40,748 nucleotides of DNA from Abditibacteriota bacterium. GTDB lineage: Bacteria > Armatimonadota > UBA5829. A program made the position numbers and the translations under genes. The stretch is from positions 1-40,748 of the forward strand of contig JAFZNQ010000045.1 in NCBI GenBank assembly GCA_017552965.1, given 5' to 3'. The notes under the pieces are model-generated. The model had not been told where the DNA came from, did no database searches, and was given only the letters and a program-made list of their open reading frames with translations. Positions 8,082-15,788 of this stretch are shown piece by piece (the first letter of the stretch is position 1; each line of letters starts with the position of its first letter).

Positions 8082-9767
8082 ATGAAAAAGATCCTTATTA
8101 CCATTAGCGTTTTTATTCTGGCGGGGGCTTTGTGGGCCGCCGGCGATTTCTTCAATGAGACGGGCGTCAAGAGGGCGGCTGTCACCGGCGTGACTCTCAA
8201 TAAGACGAGCCTGACCCTGACGAAGGGTGCCTCCGAGACCCTGACGGCCACGGTGCTGCCCTCCGGGGCTTCGGACAAGACCGTGACCTGGGTGAGCTAT
8301 GACGAGACCGTCGCCACCGTCAGTTCCTCCGGCAAGGTGAAGGCCGTGGCTCCCGGCGCCACCACCGTGCGGGTGAAGACCCGCGACGGCGGCTTCACCG
8401 CCAAATGCAAGGTGAAGGTGGTCATTCCCGTGACGGGCCTCAGCGTGACTCCCTCTTCCCTGACCGTGATAAAGGGCCAGACCGCCGCCATCCTCGCCAA
8501 GGTCTCCCCTTCCTCCGCCACGGACAAGACCGTGACCTGGGTGAGCTATGACGAGACCGTCGCCACCGTCAGTTCCGCCGGCGTGGTGAAGGGCAAGGCT
8601 CCCGGCACCACCACCGTGCGGGCCAAGACCAAGGACGGGGGCTTCACCGCCAAGTGCAAGGTGAAGGTGGTCATCCCCGTGACGGGCCTCAGTGTGACTC
8701 CCACCTCCCTGACCGTGGAAACGGGCAAGACCAAAAGCATCACCGCCAAGGTCTCCCCTTCCTCCGCCTCGGACAAGACCGTGACCTGGATAAGCTATGA
8801 CGAGACCATCGCCACCGTCAGTTCCGCCGGCGTGGTAAAGGGCGTCAAGGCAGGCTCCACCACCGTGCGGGCCAAGACCAGGGACGGGGGCTTCACCGCC
8901 AAGTGCAAGGTGACTGTAAAGGACCCCAAGGTGGCCGTCACAGGCTTGACTCTGGACAAGTCCTCCGCCGTGGTGGGGCCGGGCCAGACTCTGGCTCTCA
9001 AAGCCACGGTCTCTCCCTCCAACGCCACGGACAAGACCGTGACCTGGATAAGCTATGACGAGACCATCGCCACCGTCAGTTCCGCCGGCGTGGTAAAGGG
9101 CGTCGCCGAAGGCGCCACCACCGTGCGGGCCAAGACCGTGGACGGGGGCTTTACCGCCAAGTGCAAGATCACCGTAAAGAAGATAGGCGTCACCGGAGTC
9201 TCTGTGAGCCCCTCTTCCCTGTCTCTGGAGGTCGGGGACACGGCAGAGCTGACCGCCGCCGTGAAGCCCGCCAACGCCTATTACAAGACCGTGAGCTGGA
9301 AGAGCGACGACAAGGCCGTGGCTGCCGTGACGAGCAAGGGAGTGGTAAAGGCTGTGGCCGAGGGCACCGCCAATATCACCGTCACCACCGCCGACGGCGG
9401 CTATACCGCCAAATGCGCCGTGACCGTGACCCCCTCCACTCAGTCCGTGACCAAGATCACCCCCGAGGACGAGACTCTCGATCCCATGGGGCAGGTCATA
9501 AAGGTCAGGGTCAAGCTGTCCGCCGCCAACAAGGACAAGGCCGTCACCTACAAGTGGACCGTCAACGGCGGCTCGGCCAAGGGGATCATAGTGAACGCCG
9601 ACGATCCCGTGGAGTCTCCCGCCACCGGCAGGGAACGGGTATATACCCAGCGGGTAAAGATCGCCGACGAGGACAGGAATATAGTCCTGAAGGTTTACGT
9701 GGATTCCAATCTTATAGGTACTCTGAAATACGTGCAAAAAAGAGCCGCGCCCCCCTCAATATTGTAA
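8082..9767 (+). CDS. Secreted protein with five Ig-like domains and a novel C-terminal domain
   Basis: A 561-residue protein. The ATG at 8082 is preferred over the in-frame ATG at 8073 because AAGAGGA (8067-8073) sits eight bases before 8082 and overlaps the earlier ATG. Signal peptide about residues 1-21 (MKKILITISVFILAGALWAA). Five Big_2 Ig-like domains follow from about residue 31, with the local consensus VTWxSYDETxATVSS and a motif GGFTAKCKV. Residues about 450-561 differ: they lack the Ig pattern and include KVRVKLS, YKWTVNGGSAKG and IVLKVYVDSNLIG, perhaps another beta-sandwich. It lacks the beta-helix N-terminal half of its upstream neighbours. Probable secreted structural or binding protein. 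Confidence 0.8.
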   Translation: MKKILITISVFILAGALWAAGDFFNETGVKRAAVTGVTLNKTSLTLTKGASETLTATVLPSGASDKTVTWVSYDETVATVSSSGKVKAVAPGATTVRVKTRDGGFTAKCKVKVVIPVTGLSVTPSSLTVIKGQTAAILAKVSPSSATDKTVTWVSYDETVATVSSAGVVKGKAPGTTTVRAKTKDGGFTAKCKVKVVIPVTGLSVTPTSLTVETGKTKSITAKVSPSSASDKTVTWISYDETIATVSSAGVVKGVKAGSTTVRAKTRDGGFTAKCKVTVKDPKVAVTGLTLDKSSAVVGPGQTLALKATVSPSNATDKTVTWISYDETIATVSSAGVVKGVAEGATTVRAKTVDGGFTAKCKITVKKIGVTGVSVSPSSLSLEVGDTAELTAAVKPANAYYKTVSWKSDDKAVAAVTSKGVVKAVAEGTANITVTTADGGYTAKCAVTVTPSTQSVTKITPEDETLDPMGQVIKVRVKLSAANKDKAVTYKWTVNGGSAKGIIVNADDPVESPATGRERVYTQRVKIADEDRNIVLKVYVDSNLIGTLKYVQKRAAPPSIL

Positions 9768-9788
9768 AATCGGAGCATTTTAGCAAAT

Positions 9789-9813
9789 CAGGGCCCGCAA
9801 GGGCCCCTGTTTT
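9789..9813 (+). terminator. Intrinsic terminator after the five-Ig gene
   Basis: CAGGGCCC, loop GCAA, GGGCCCCTG (one bulged C), then TTTT, 22 bases after the stop at 9767. Confidence 0.7.
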
Positions 9814-9965
9814 GTGCGGTTTGCAGGCTATTTTGCAGGCTCGGTTTTTTTTAGGAAAAAATCTATATTTTTTTAATTTTTCGCGGAACTCTCCCCGGGA
9901 ACCCTGCGTCTGTATATATGTATTTCGTAGTATATGTTTCATTAGTCGATCTCTTATGGTTGCGG

Positions 9966-9998
9966 GGCAGGGACTTAGTTATCCCTGCCTTTTTTTTT
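9966..9998 (+). terminator. Second intrinsic terminator, no gene directly upstream
   Basis: GGCAGGGA and TCCCTGCC form an 8-bp stem (9966-9973, 9982-9989) followed by nine T. It lies 199 bases after the previous stop and 153 bases after the first terminator. The stretch 9814-9965 is AT-rich with no coding capacity, so the terminator either backs up the first one or ends a small RNA. Confidence 0.75.
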
Positions 9999-10020
9999 CG
10001 TCTGAGCCCTCCGGATGTGG

Positions 10021-10026
10021 TATAAT
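10021..10026 (+). promoter_or_regulatory. -10 box of pectate-lyase-like gene
   Basis: A consensus TATAAT 30 bases before the start at 10057, with GGAGG (10046-10050) between. The -35 region is poor (TCGTCT at the right distance). Confidence 0.55.
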
Positions 10027-10056
10027 AAAAGCATAAGACCTATCTGGAGGACTATG

Positions 10057-11802
10057 ATGAAACAGTTACTGTTGGCTGCAATTCTTTGTTTTTTGGCCTG
10101 CGCAGCCCTGGCTATGAGTACCGACGTCACCGACTTCGGCGCCGTGGCGGACAGGACTACGGACTGCACCGCCGCCTTTCAGGCGGCTATAGACGCCTGC
10201 CATGACAGCAAGGGAGGCGTGGTCAGCGTGCCCACGGGCTATTACTGCCTGAAGGGGCGCATAGTTGTCAGGGACGGCGTGATCCTGAAGGGCACCTACG
10301 AGGCCCCTCCCACCAACGGGCCCGGCAACAGGACCCATCAGGACGTGGATATGAAGGGCAGCGTGCTCATGGCCTACGCGGGCAAGGACGACCCCGAGGG
10401 CGAGCCCTTTATCCGGCTCTCGGGCGACAACGCGGGAGTGCAGGGGCTCATCATCTACTATCCCGAATGGCTCCAGGAGACCGTGCCGCCCATCCCCTAT
10501 TCTCCCTGTATCTTCGGCTCCGACGGCAACAACCAGTCGGTGGTGAACTGCAATCTGCTGAACCCCTACGTGGGGATCAAATTTCACTCTTCCCACAGGA
10601 TGCACATTTCCGGCGTGCAGGGCTATCCCATCAAGACGGGCATATCCATCGACGAGTGCTACGACATCTGCCGCATCGAAAACATACATTTCTGGCCCTA
10701 CAACGTGATCTACAGGGCCGACGACCCCTACTGCAAATGGATCAATCAAAATGGCACCGCCTTTGAGTTTGCCCGCACGGACTGGCAGTATTGCACCAAC
10801 ACCTTCTGCTTCGGCTACAATGCGGGCTACAGGTTCGTGGATCTGGGCCACGGCGGCTGCAACGGCAGCTTTTTGTGCATAGGCGCCGACAGCTGCGTGA
10901 ACGCGGTCTCGGTGGAAAAGCTGCAGAGGATGGGGCTGGCCATCACCAACGGCGAATTTGTGGGCCGGTGGTCCAGCACCGATTCCTGCACCGTGGATAT
11001 CAAGCCGGAGGCCGACGGCAAGGTGGGCCTCTCCAACTGCACCTTCTGGGGTCCCATCGACACCTGCATCAGAAGCGCGGCGCCCAAGGGGGTGCTGTCC
11101 GTAAGCGGCTGCAATTTCGTGAGCTGGAACATCAACAGCGACGATTCGCCGGCCATCAGCCTGAGGGAAGGCAAGGCGGTGATCACAGGCAACACCTTCG
11201 CAGCCAACACTCTCCACGTGGACGTGCAGAAAAACGTGAAGTCTGCCGTCATCACGGACAATCTGGCCGACAACGACTTTGCGGTCAACAACGCCATAGG
11301 CAGAAAGGCGAAGATCGAGGGCAATATGCCCGAACCCTTTGTCCCCTCTCCGGCTGATCTGGTCAACTATACCCTGGACTTTCAGGGTGACGCGGAAGCG
11401 TCTATGATAAAAGGCTTCGAGGGGGCGGAAAGCCGCTTCGGCGGCATGCGCTGGTCTCACGCCGAATCCTCGGTGACCCTGCCGGCGCTGCCCGACACGG
11501 AATATACCCTGTCCATGTATCTCCACGTGCCCGGATACGCCCTGTCTGAGACCTCCGGCATTTACTGCGGAGACGACTGCGTCATAAAGCTGGACAAGGA
11601 GCAGGTCAAGACCCTTTCCGGCAAGGTCAAGACCGGCAAGGGACAGAAGACCCTGACGCTGGATATCAGGGTCAAGGGCTGGGTGCCCATGGAGCAGGAA
11701 GAGGGCTCCACCGACCCCAGAGAGCTGGGCGTGGGCGTGATGCAGATAAAGCTGGAGAGCAAAAAAGGCGCTCCCTTCTTCAACTTCAACAGAGAAAAAT
11801 AG
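10057..11802 (+). CDS. Secreted pectate-lyase-like (right-handed beta-helix) protein
   Basis: A 581-residue protein starting at ATG 10057, six bases after GGAGG. Another ATG lies one codon earlier. Signal peptide about residues 1-20 (KQLLLAAILCFLACAALA). From residue 24 it has the classic N terminus of the Pectate_lyase_3/GH28-like fold: VTDFGAVADRTTDCTAAFQAAIDAC, then GGVVSVPTGYY and VVRDGVILKG. The middle is full of beta-helix turns with short hydrophobic strands and Asn/Gly corners (SVVNCNLLNPYVG, VSGCNFVSW). The last 150 residues are less repetitive and may form a carbohydrate-binding beta-sandwich. Predicted role: binding or cleavage of pectin-like or other polysaccharide outside the cell; substrate and mechanism (lyase or hydrolase) cannot be told. 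Confidence 0.8.
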   Translation: MKQLLLAAILCFLACAALAMSTDVTDFGAVADRTTDCTAAFQAAIDACHDSKGGVVSVPTGYYCLKGRIVVRDGVILKGTYEAPPTNGPGNRTHQDVDMKGSVLMAYAGKDDPEGEPFIRLSGDNAGVQGLIIYYPEWLQETVPPIPYSPCIFGSDGNNQSVVNCNLLNPYVGIKFHSSHRMHISGVQGYPIKTGISIDECYDICRIENIHFWPYNVIYRADDPYCKWINQNGTAFEFARTDWQYCTNTFCFGYNAGYRFVDLGHGGCNGSFLCIGADSCVNAVSVEKLQRMGLAITNGEFVGRWSSTDSCTVDIKPEADGKVGLSNCTFWGPIDTCIRSAAPKGVLSVSGCNFVSWNINSDDSPAISLREGKAVITGNTFAANTLHVDVQKNVKSAVITDNLADNDFAVNNAIGRKAKIEGNMPEPFVPSPADLVNYTLDFQGDAEASMIKGFEGAESRFGGMRWSHAESSVTLPALPDTEYTLSMYLHVPGYALSETSGIYCGDDCVIKLDKEQVKTLSGKVKTGKGQKTLTLDIRVKGWVPMEQEEGSTDPRELGVGVMQIKLESKKGAPFFNFNREK

Positions 11803-11825
11803 ACGTATGTTCATTACTCATTACC

Positions 11826-11848
11826 GGGGCGCTCAGGCGCCCCTTTTT
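11826..11848 (+). terminator. Intrinsic terminator between the two glycan genes
   Basis: GGGGCGC, loop TCAG, GCGCCCC, then five T. It ends immediately before the GGGAGGA ribosome site of the next gene, so it may act as a partial terminator or attenuator in a shared transcript. Confidence 0.75.
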
Positions 11849-11859
11849 GGGAGGACTCC

Positions 11860-14046
11860 ATGAGAGGCTGGTGGTGGGCCCTGATGGTGTGTGTCTGCGC
11901 GTCCTCAGCCCTGGGGGCAGAGTGGCAGACCGAGTGTTTTCGCTGCAGCGCCCTGGTGAGAGAGACCGGGGACGGGGCGGAGCTGGTGTATGACTTCGGC
12001 TCCAACGACGGCTCCTACGCCATATGCCAAAAGAGGGTGGAGGCGCCGGCAAAGGCGGAGGCCCTGGAGCTCTGTATAAAAAAGCCCGCGGACCACGGCC
12101 TCAACCTGAGAGTGTGGGACCAATACGGCGAATGCTTCCAAAAGCCTGTGGGCGTTCCCGCCTGTGCGGACTGGCAGCAGATCACCGTGGCTCTCGACGG
12201 CTATCCCGAGCACTGGGGCGGGGACCAAAACGGTGTCTTTGACGGCCCGCCCTCCGCCATAGGCTTTGCGGTCACCAAAGGCATGAGCGCCGGCAGCAAG
12301 GGCGTCTTTGCCTTCAGGGATCTGCGGTTCGTGAGCCTGCCTCCCGCTGAGCCGCAAAGGCATATAGCCGTGACCCCGGACTGGACCCTGCGGGAGGGCA
12401 AGGCGGTATTTGAGGTGGCTCTGTCCGGCGACGCCGGCCCCGCCGTCCTTTTCGCCGAGTTCCGGGACTCCCGGGGCCGGCTCGCGGGCCTTGAGACCCG
12501 CCGGGTGACTATCCCCGAAGGCGGGACGGTCTCCGAGACCTTTGTCAGGCCTGTGGAGCTGATGCTGGAGGGGACCTTTTACACCGACGCTGCCCCTTGG
12601 ATATTCGCCTCGGCAACGGAGCCGGGCCCGGCGGAAGAGCGCCGCTCCGTGTGCGCGGTAAAGCCTCCCTCCGGCGCCGTCCCTGCTTCCGGCGTGTCGG
12701 GAACGGCCCTGGGCATGGGGGTCTATCTCTGCAGGCGCCGGGACCCGGCCGGCGATCATGAGGACCTTCGCCGGACGGCCGCCCTGGCCGCGGCGGCGGG
12801 AGTGCGGTGGATCAGGGAAGAATTTACCTGGCCCGCCATAGAAAAAGAAAAGGGCAGGCCGGACTTTGCTTTTTATGACAGGCTGGTCAGGGAGGCCCGG
12901 GCGGCAGGCCTGAATATCTGCGGCCTCATCTGCTATTACGCCGACTGGGCGGCTCCCGCCTCGGAGGAAGCCAACGATGAGTTTTGCCGTTTTGCGGGGC
13001 AGCTGGCGGCAAGGTATAAAAACGACGTCAGATACTGGGAGATCTGGAACGAGCCCAACGGCGGCTTTTATCCCTGGGATATGGACCGCTATTTTGATCT
13101 CCACAGGCGCTGCAGCGAGGCCATCAAAAAAGCGGATCCCTCCCTGCAGGTCATAGGCTGCTCGTCCGCCGCCGGAGACCCGGACTTCATCAGACGGGCG
13201 GCGGCTGCCGGCTGCCGCTTTGACATAGCCTCCTCCCATCCCTACCGCACGGCCCTGGTGGACCCTCTGCTGACCGGGCAGCTGGCCGACACCGTGTCGG
13301 CGGCCGCCGAAGGGGGCAATCCCGGCAGAGTCTGGCTGACGGAAATGGGCTGGCCCACTCACCTCGGCGGCGGACAGCCGGAGCGGAGACAGGCGGAATA
13401 TTTGGTGCGGGCCTATATGGACGCCCTTTCCGTGCCGGGTGTGGAAAACGTGACCTGGTACGACTTCATAGACGACGGGGACGATACCGGGGAGATGGAG
13501 CACAATTTCGGCATAGTTCACAGAGACCGGCGTCTCAAGCCCGCCTTTTTGGCCTATCGGACCATGGCCCTGGCTGTGGGAGACAAACGATACGCCGCCT
13601 CGCCCTTTGCCGGTGAGGGGATCACCGCCCGCCTGTGGAAGGGAGAGTCCCAGGCCGTGTGCCTTTGGCCGGAGCAACAGGGCTGGTATCTCACGGACTG
13701 CCCCGGCGGCTGCGCCGTGACGGACATATACGGCGAGCCCCTGCCGGCTCCGGTGTTTCTGCAGGCCGGACAGCCTGTGTTTGTCACGGGCAGGGACCTG
13801 ACGGGCCTCTGCGCCCGCCGGCTGGACGCCCATTTTGACTTTACCCTGCAGGCCGGCGAAAAGACCCGGCCTGCGCTGCCCGTGGGTATGGCTCTCAAGG
13901 CTGTATATCTGCCGGAGGGGGTGCGGTTCCGGGACGGGGTCATATGGGCGGACAAGGACATACGGGAACCGGCGAAGGCATATTTTGAAGCCGGAGGCTG
14001 CCCTCTGACCGTGGACGCGCTGCCCGAAAACCTGTTCGTCCCCTGA
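11860..14046 (+). CDS. Secreted clan-A glycoside hydrolase (GH39/GH5-like)
   Basis: A 728-residue protein starting at ATG 11860 behind GGGAGGA. Signal peptide residues 1-20 (WWWALMVCVCASSALGA). Residues 21-165 look like a carbohydrate-binding beta-sandwich. Residues 285-580 form a TIM-barrel glycosidase: WEIWNEPNGG with Glu398 as probable acid/base, and VWLTEMGW with Glu495 as probable nucleophile, the spacing seen in clan GH-A retaining enzymes such as GH39, GH5 and relatives. SSHPYRT and WYDFIDDG fit active-site strands. The tail to 728 is beta-rich. The enzyme probably cuts a beta-linked glycan outside the cell; the exact family and substrate remain open. Confidence 0.8.
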   Translation: MRGWWWALMVCVCASSALGAEWQTECFRCSALVRETGDGAELVYDFGSNDGSYAICQKRVEAPAKAEALELCIKKPADHGLNLRVWDQYGECFQKPVGVPACADWQQITVALDGYPEHWGGDQNGVFDGPPSAIGFAVTKGMSAGSKGVFAFRDLRFVSLPPAEPQRHIAVTPDWTLREGKAVFEVALSGDAGPAVLFAEFRDSRGRLAGLETRRVTIPEGGTVSETFVRPVELMLEGTFYTDAAPWIFASATEPGPAEERRSVCAVKPPSGAVPASGVSGTALGMGVYLCRRRDPAGDHEDLRRTAALAAAAGVRWIREEFTWPAIEKEKGRPDFAFYDRLVREARAAGLNICGLICYYADWAAPASEEANDEFCRFAGQLAARYKNDVRYWEIWNEPNGGFYPWDMDRYFDLHRRCSEAIKKADPSLQVIGCSSAAGDPDFIRRAAAAGCRFDIASSHPYRTALVDPLLTGQLADTVSAAAEGGNPGRVWLTEMGWPTHLGGGQPERRQAEYLVRAYMDALSVPGVENVTWYDFIDDGDDTGEMEHNFGIVHRDRRLKPAFLAYRTMALAVGDKRYAASPFAGEGITARLWKGESQAVCLWPEQQGWYLTDCPGGCAVTDIYGEPLPAPVFLQAGQPVFVTGRDLTGLCARRLDAHFDFTLQAGEKTRPALPVGMALKAVYLPEGVRFRDGVIWADKDIREPAKAYFEAGGCPLTVDALPENLFVP

Positions 14047-14056
14047 TCTCTGCGCC

Positions 14057-14082
14057 TTTTGTCCCGTTCAATAATGCGTCAT
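14057..14082 (+). repeat. Bipartite intergenic motif, copy 1
   Basis: TTTT then GTCCCGTTC (14061-14069), seven variable bases and CGTCAT (14077-14082). It follows the glycosidase stop by about 10 bases. The same motif with exactly seven variable bases recurs at 28520-28545 and 31942-31967; GTCCCGTTC alone recurs at 14256-14264. Confidence 0.7.
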
Positions 14083-14133
14083 CCAGGCGTCTGGGGAGCA
14101 GCCGTATTGGTCAGCTCCCAGATCTGTGGCAGT

Positions 14134-14172
14134 GATTTCTCTTGCAGGATCTTCGATCCTGCAAGAGAAATC
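14134..14172 (+). repeat. Perfect 18-bp palindrome of the TTTCTCTTGCA family, copy 1
   Basis: Arms 14134-14151 and 14155-14172 pair without mismatch around a TTC loop; the arm begins GATTTCTCTTGCA. Copies sharing the TTTCTCT(T/C)TGCA core lie at 22034-22072 and 22247-22285. Each is followed within a few bases by the GTCATC anchor. There are only short T-tracts after this copy, so termination is doubtful. Confidence 0.75.
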
Positions 14173-14178
14173 TTATAT

Positions 14179-14245
14179 GTCATCCCGTCCCCAAGCCCGC
14201 AGGGCTTGGGGACGGGATCCCCTTCGATAGGAACGCGAGCCAAGG
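14179..14245 (+). repeat. GC-rich palindrome module with GTCATCCC anchor, copy 1
   Basis: A perfect 17-bp stem (14182-14198 with 14202-14218) around GCA, core CCCCAAGCCC/GGGCTTGGGG, followed by a tail GGATCCCCTTC...GCGAGCC. It is homologous to the modules at 22078-22170 and 24118-24210. There the stem has GGCCCC/GGGGCC where this copy has GTCCCC/GGGGAC, a paired change that keeps the helix. Confidence 0.75.
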
Positions 14246-14316
14246 CGTCTCTTCTGTCCCGTTCAATGTTCTGACCGCCGGCTCTTCTCCGCCTTTTACG
14301 GCCCACAAATGTCTTT

Positions 14317-14330
14317 CGTCATCTCGGCGC
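14317..14330 (+). repeat. Isolated anchor CGTCATCTCGGCGC
   Basis: The same 14 bases occur at 22292-22305. The upstream stretch 14246-14316 carries another GTCCCGTTC and CCGCCTTTTACGGCCC, the latter also resembling DNA near 25366 and 25686. Confidence 0.6.
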
Positions 14331-14346
14331 TCCCGGAAGCGTTTCA

Positions 14347-14425
14347 TTGCCCCGCTTATACGGCCCCTCCCACCGGCCCTCTCCGGCTTTGCCGGAGAAA
14401 GGAAAGGGCCGGCGGGCCCCACCGT
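14347..14425 (+). repeat. Structured intergenic element type A, copy 1
   Basis: Begins with a 21-base sequence around CCCCGCTTATACGGCCCC, identical to 25632-25652. Outer stem CCGGCCCT (14373-14380) with AGGGCCGG (14405-14412). Inside it a hairpin CTCCGGC-TTT-GCCGGAG (14381-14397) abuts the 5' arm, leaving AAAGGAA as the 3' spacer. The inverted copy at 22361-22400 keeps the outer stem and spacer but changes the inner stem in pairs. Confidence 0.7.
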
Positions 14426-14435
14426 GGATCCCTGA

Positions 14436-14498
14436 CCCAAAACGGCAAAAAGCATTCGCTTTTTATTACATAGCCGTTTTGGGCGGGATGACGCGGGG
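14436..14498 (+). repeat. Structured intergenic element type B, copy 1
   Basis: Outer stem CCCAAAACGGC (14436-14446) with GCCGTTTTGGG (14473-14483). Inner hairpin AAAAAGC-ATTC-GCTTTTT (14447-14464), 3' spacer ATTACATA, then anchor CGGGATGACGCGGGG. It lies 28 bases beyond the stop of the convergent minus-strand gene. The copy at 25448-25505 has a different sequence but the same fold and the same GC-ATTC-GC loop. Confidence 0.7.
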
Positions 14499-14526
14499 TT
14501 GCAGGCATGGACGCTTCCGCCGGCGG

Positions 14527-15633
14527 TCAGTCTCCGTTGATCTCGTTGACCAGCTCTGTGATGGCGGCGATCTTGTCTATCTCGCCCACCGAGGAAATTT
14601 CGTCGGAGACTCCCAGCACCAGGCGGGGAGCAAACATGCCGATGATCCTGCGGGTGAACTCCAGCAGATCCTTCAGAGGGTAGTCCCTGAGAAAATATAT
14701 GGCGGGGATGAGGTCCAGGCAGACTATCTCGTCGCCCACCGCCTCCTTTACTTCCTCGGGAGTGATGTTGCCCATGGGGGCAAAGGTGAGGGCCTCCACC
14801 GAGTCCAGGCCGCTGTCCTGCAGATAGGGCAGCATGGTGTGGGAGTTGCCGTCCCAGTGGCTGTGGACAAAGCGGCCGGCCTTGTGAAAGCGTTCCGACA
14901 GCCTCTGCCAGCGGGGGAGCATATACTTTTTCAGGATGGGAGGCGGAGTGAATTCGTCGGTGGCGTGGTCGCCCAGATTGAATATTTTGCAGTCCAGCTC
15001 CAGGGCGGCGTCCAGCATCCTGTCGTCCCGGCGGTCGCAGGCCTCCAGATATTCCTCCACCGCCTCCGGATAGTCATAGGTGAGGTAGGACGCGTCTATC
15101 AGGCCCGCCCAGTTTTTGATGAGCTCCGTATAGCCGGCGGAGCCCAGGATGATGGCGGGCTCGCCTCTGTCTCCCATCAGCCCGGCGTAGTGGCCGAACA
15201 CCTCTTTGTTGGCCCGGACGAGGGTATGCTCCGTGAGGTAGGTGACCACCTTCAGCTGTTCGGGAGTCTTGACCGGAAAGTCCTCTATCCTCTGGTTCGT
15301 CACTTTGCCCTCGTCGTCAAACACCAGATGATACACCGTGGTCAGGCTCCCCGCGGGGGTGTCTATGGTGACGAACCTTTGGCTGCCCTTTATCTCGTCA
15401 CGGCCCTGTATGCCGGCGTCTGGGTCGTGATAATACTCCACCCCCACGCTGGCCGCATAGCGTACCGAGCAGTCCAGGGCGTCATACAGCTCCAGATGTC
15501 CGCAGGAGCGGTATTTGTCGGGAAGAGTGCCCTGCTCTTTGTTTTTGAAATACCATTCTTCCAGCCTCGGCTGCCAAAGGACCTTGTCGGTCTTGTGTTC
15601 AAATATCGCCAGGTTCAGCTCTTTTTTAGTCAT
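14527..15633 (-). CDS. URO-D (uroporphyrinogen decarboxylase) family protein
   Basis: A 368-residue cytoplasmic protein with no signal peptide. Features of the URO-D TIM-barrel family include FAPMGNITPEEVKEAVGDEIVCL near residue 290, HSHWDGNSHTMLPYLQDSGLDSVEAL near 265 and LVLGVSDEI near the C terminus. Such divergent members in gut anaerobes are more like corrinoid-dependent methyltransferases (MtaA/CmuA type) than haem enzymes, and no haem genes are nearby. GGAGAC precedes the ATG. The gene is alone on the minus strand, with its own -10 box at 15679-15684. A second URO-D protein lies at 34436. The exact substrate is unknown. Confidence 0.75.
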   Translation of the reverse strand: MTKKELNLAIFEHKTDKVLWQPRLEEWYFKNKEQGTLPDKYRSCGHLELYDALDCSVRYAASVGVEYYHDPDAGIQGRDEIKGSQRFVTIDTPAGSLTTVYHLVFDDEGKVTNQRIEDFPVKTPEQLKVVTYLTEHTLVRANKEVFGHYAGLMGDRGEPAIILGSAGYTELIKNWAGLIDASYLTYDYPEAVEEYLEACDRRDDRMLDAALELDCKIFNLGDHATDEFTPPPILKKYMLPRWQRLSERFHKAGRFVHSHWDGNSHTMLPYLQDSGLDSVEALTFAPMGNITPEEVKEAVGDEIVCLDLIPAIYFLRDYPLKDLLEFTRRIIGMFAPRLVLGVSDEISSVGEIDKIAAITELVNEINGD

Positions 15634-15678
15634 AGTCTGTCTCCGTCGGGCGGCTCTGTCGGGCCGCGTGTCAAATAC

Positions 15679-15684
15679 ATTATA
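15679..15684 (-). promoter_or_regulatory. -10 box of minus-strand URO-D gene
   Basis: TATAAT on the minus strand, about 45 bases before the start codon. The leader can form a GCGGC/GCCGC hairpin. No good -35 box is seen. Confidence 0.45.
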
Positions 15685-15722
15685 CCATTTTTTTGGCCCG
15701 GCCGCCCCGGGACCGGGCGCTC

Positions 15723-15751
15723 TTTAAGAAAACCTCAAAAGGTGCTATAAT
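15723..15751 (+). promoter_or_regulatory. Probable promoter of the GerMN-murI operon
   Basis: TTTAAG (15723-15728), 17 bases, TATAAT (15746-15751), 37 bases before the start at 15789. The -10 box is perfect, the -35 box weak. Confidence 0.5.
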
Positions 15752-15788
15752 AATAGTGAACGATCCTCTATTCTTTACGGTTGACATT

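Noticed and set aside
10066-11814. A 582-codon open frame on the minus strand opposite the pectate-lyase-like gene
   Set aside because: No ribosome site or domain; the plus strand has promoter, signal peptide and beta-helix pattern.
14436-14498. tRNA-like cloverleaf, also suggested by GTTCAA in the bipartite motif
   Set aside because: Only one inner hairpin is enclosed, no anticodon arm or T-arm pairing, no CCA; GTTCAA lies outside the fold.
14047-14526. CRISPR array
   Set aside because: Repeats are of different kinds, irregularly spaced and palindromic with changing sequence; there is no constant repeat-spacer rhythm and no cas gene.
14527-15633. Calling the URO-D proteins HemE
   Set aside because: They are divergent, two paralogues occur without haem genes, and one lies in a glycan operon.
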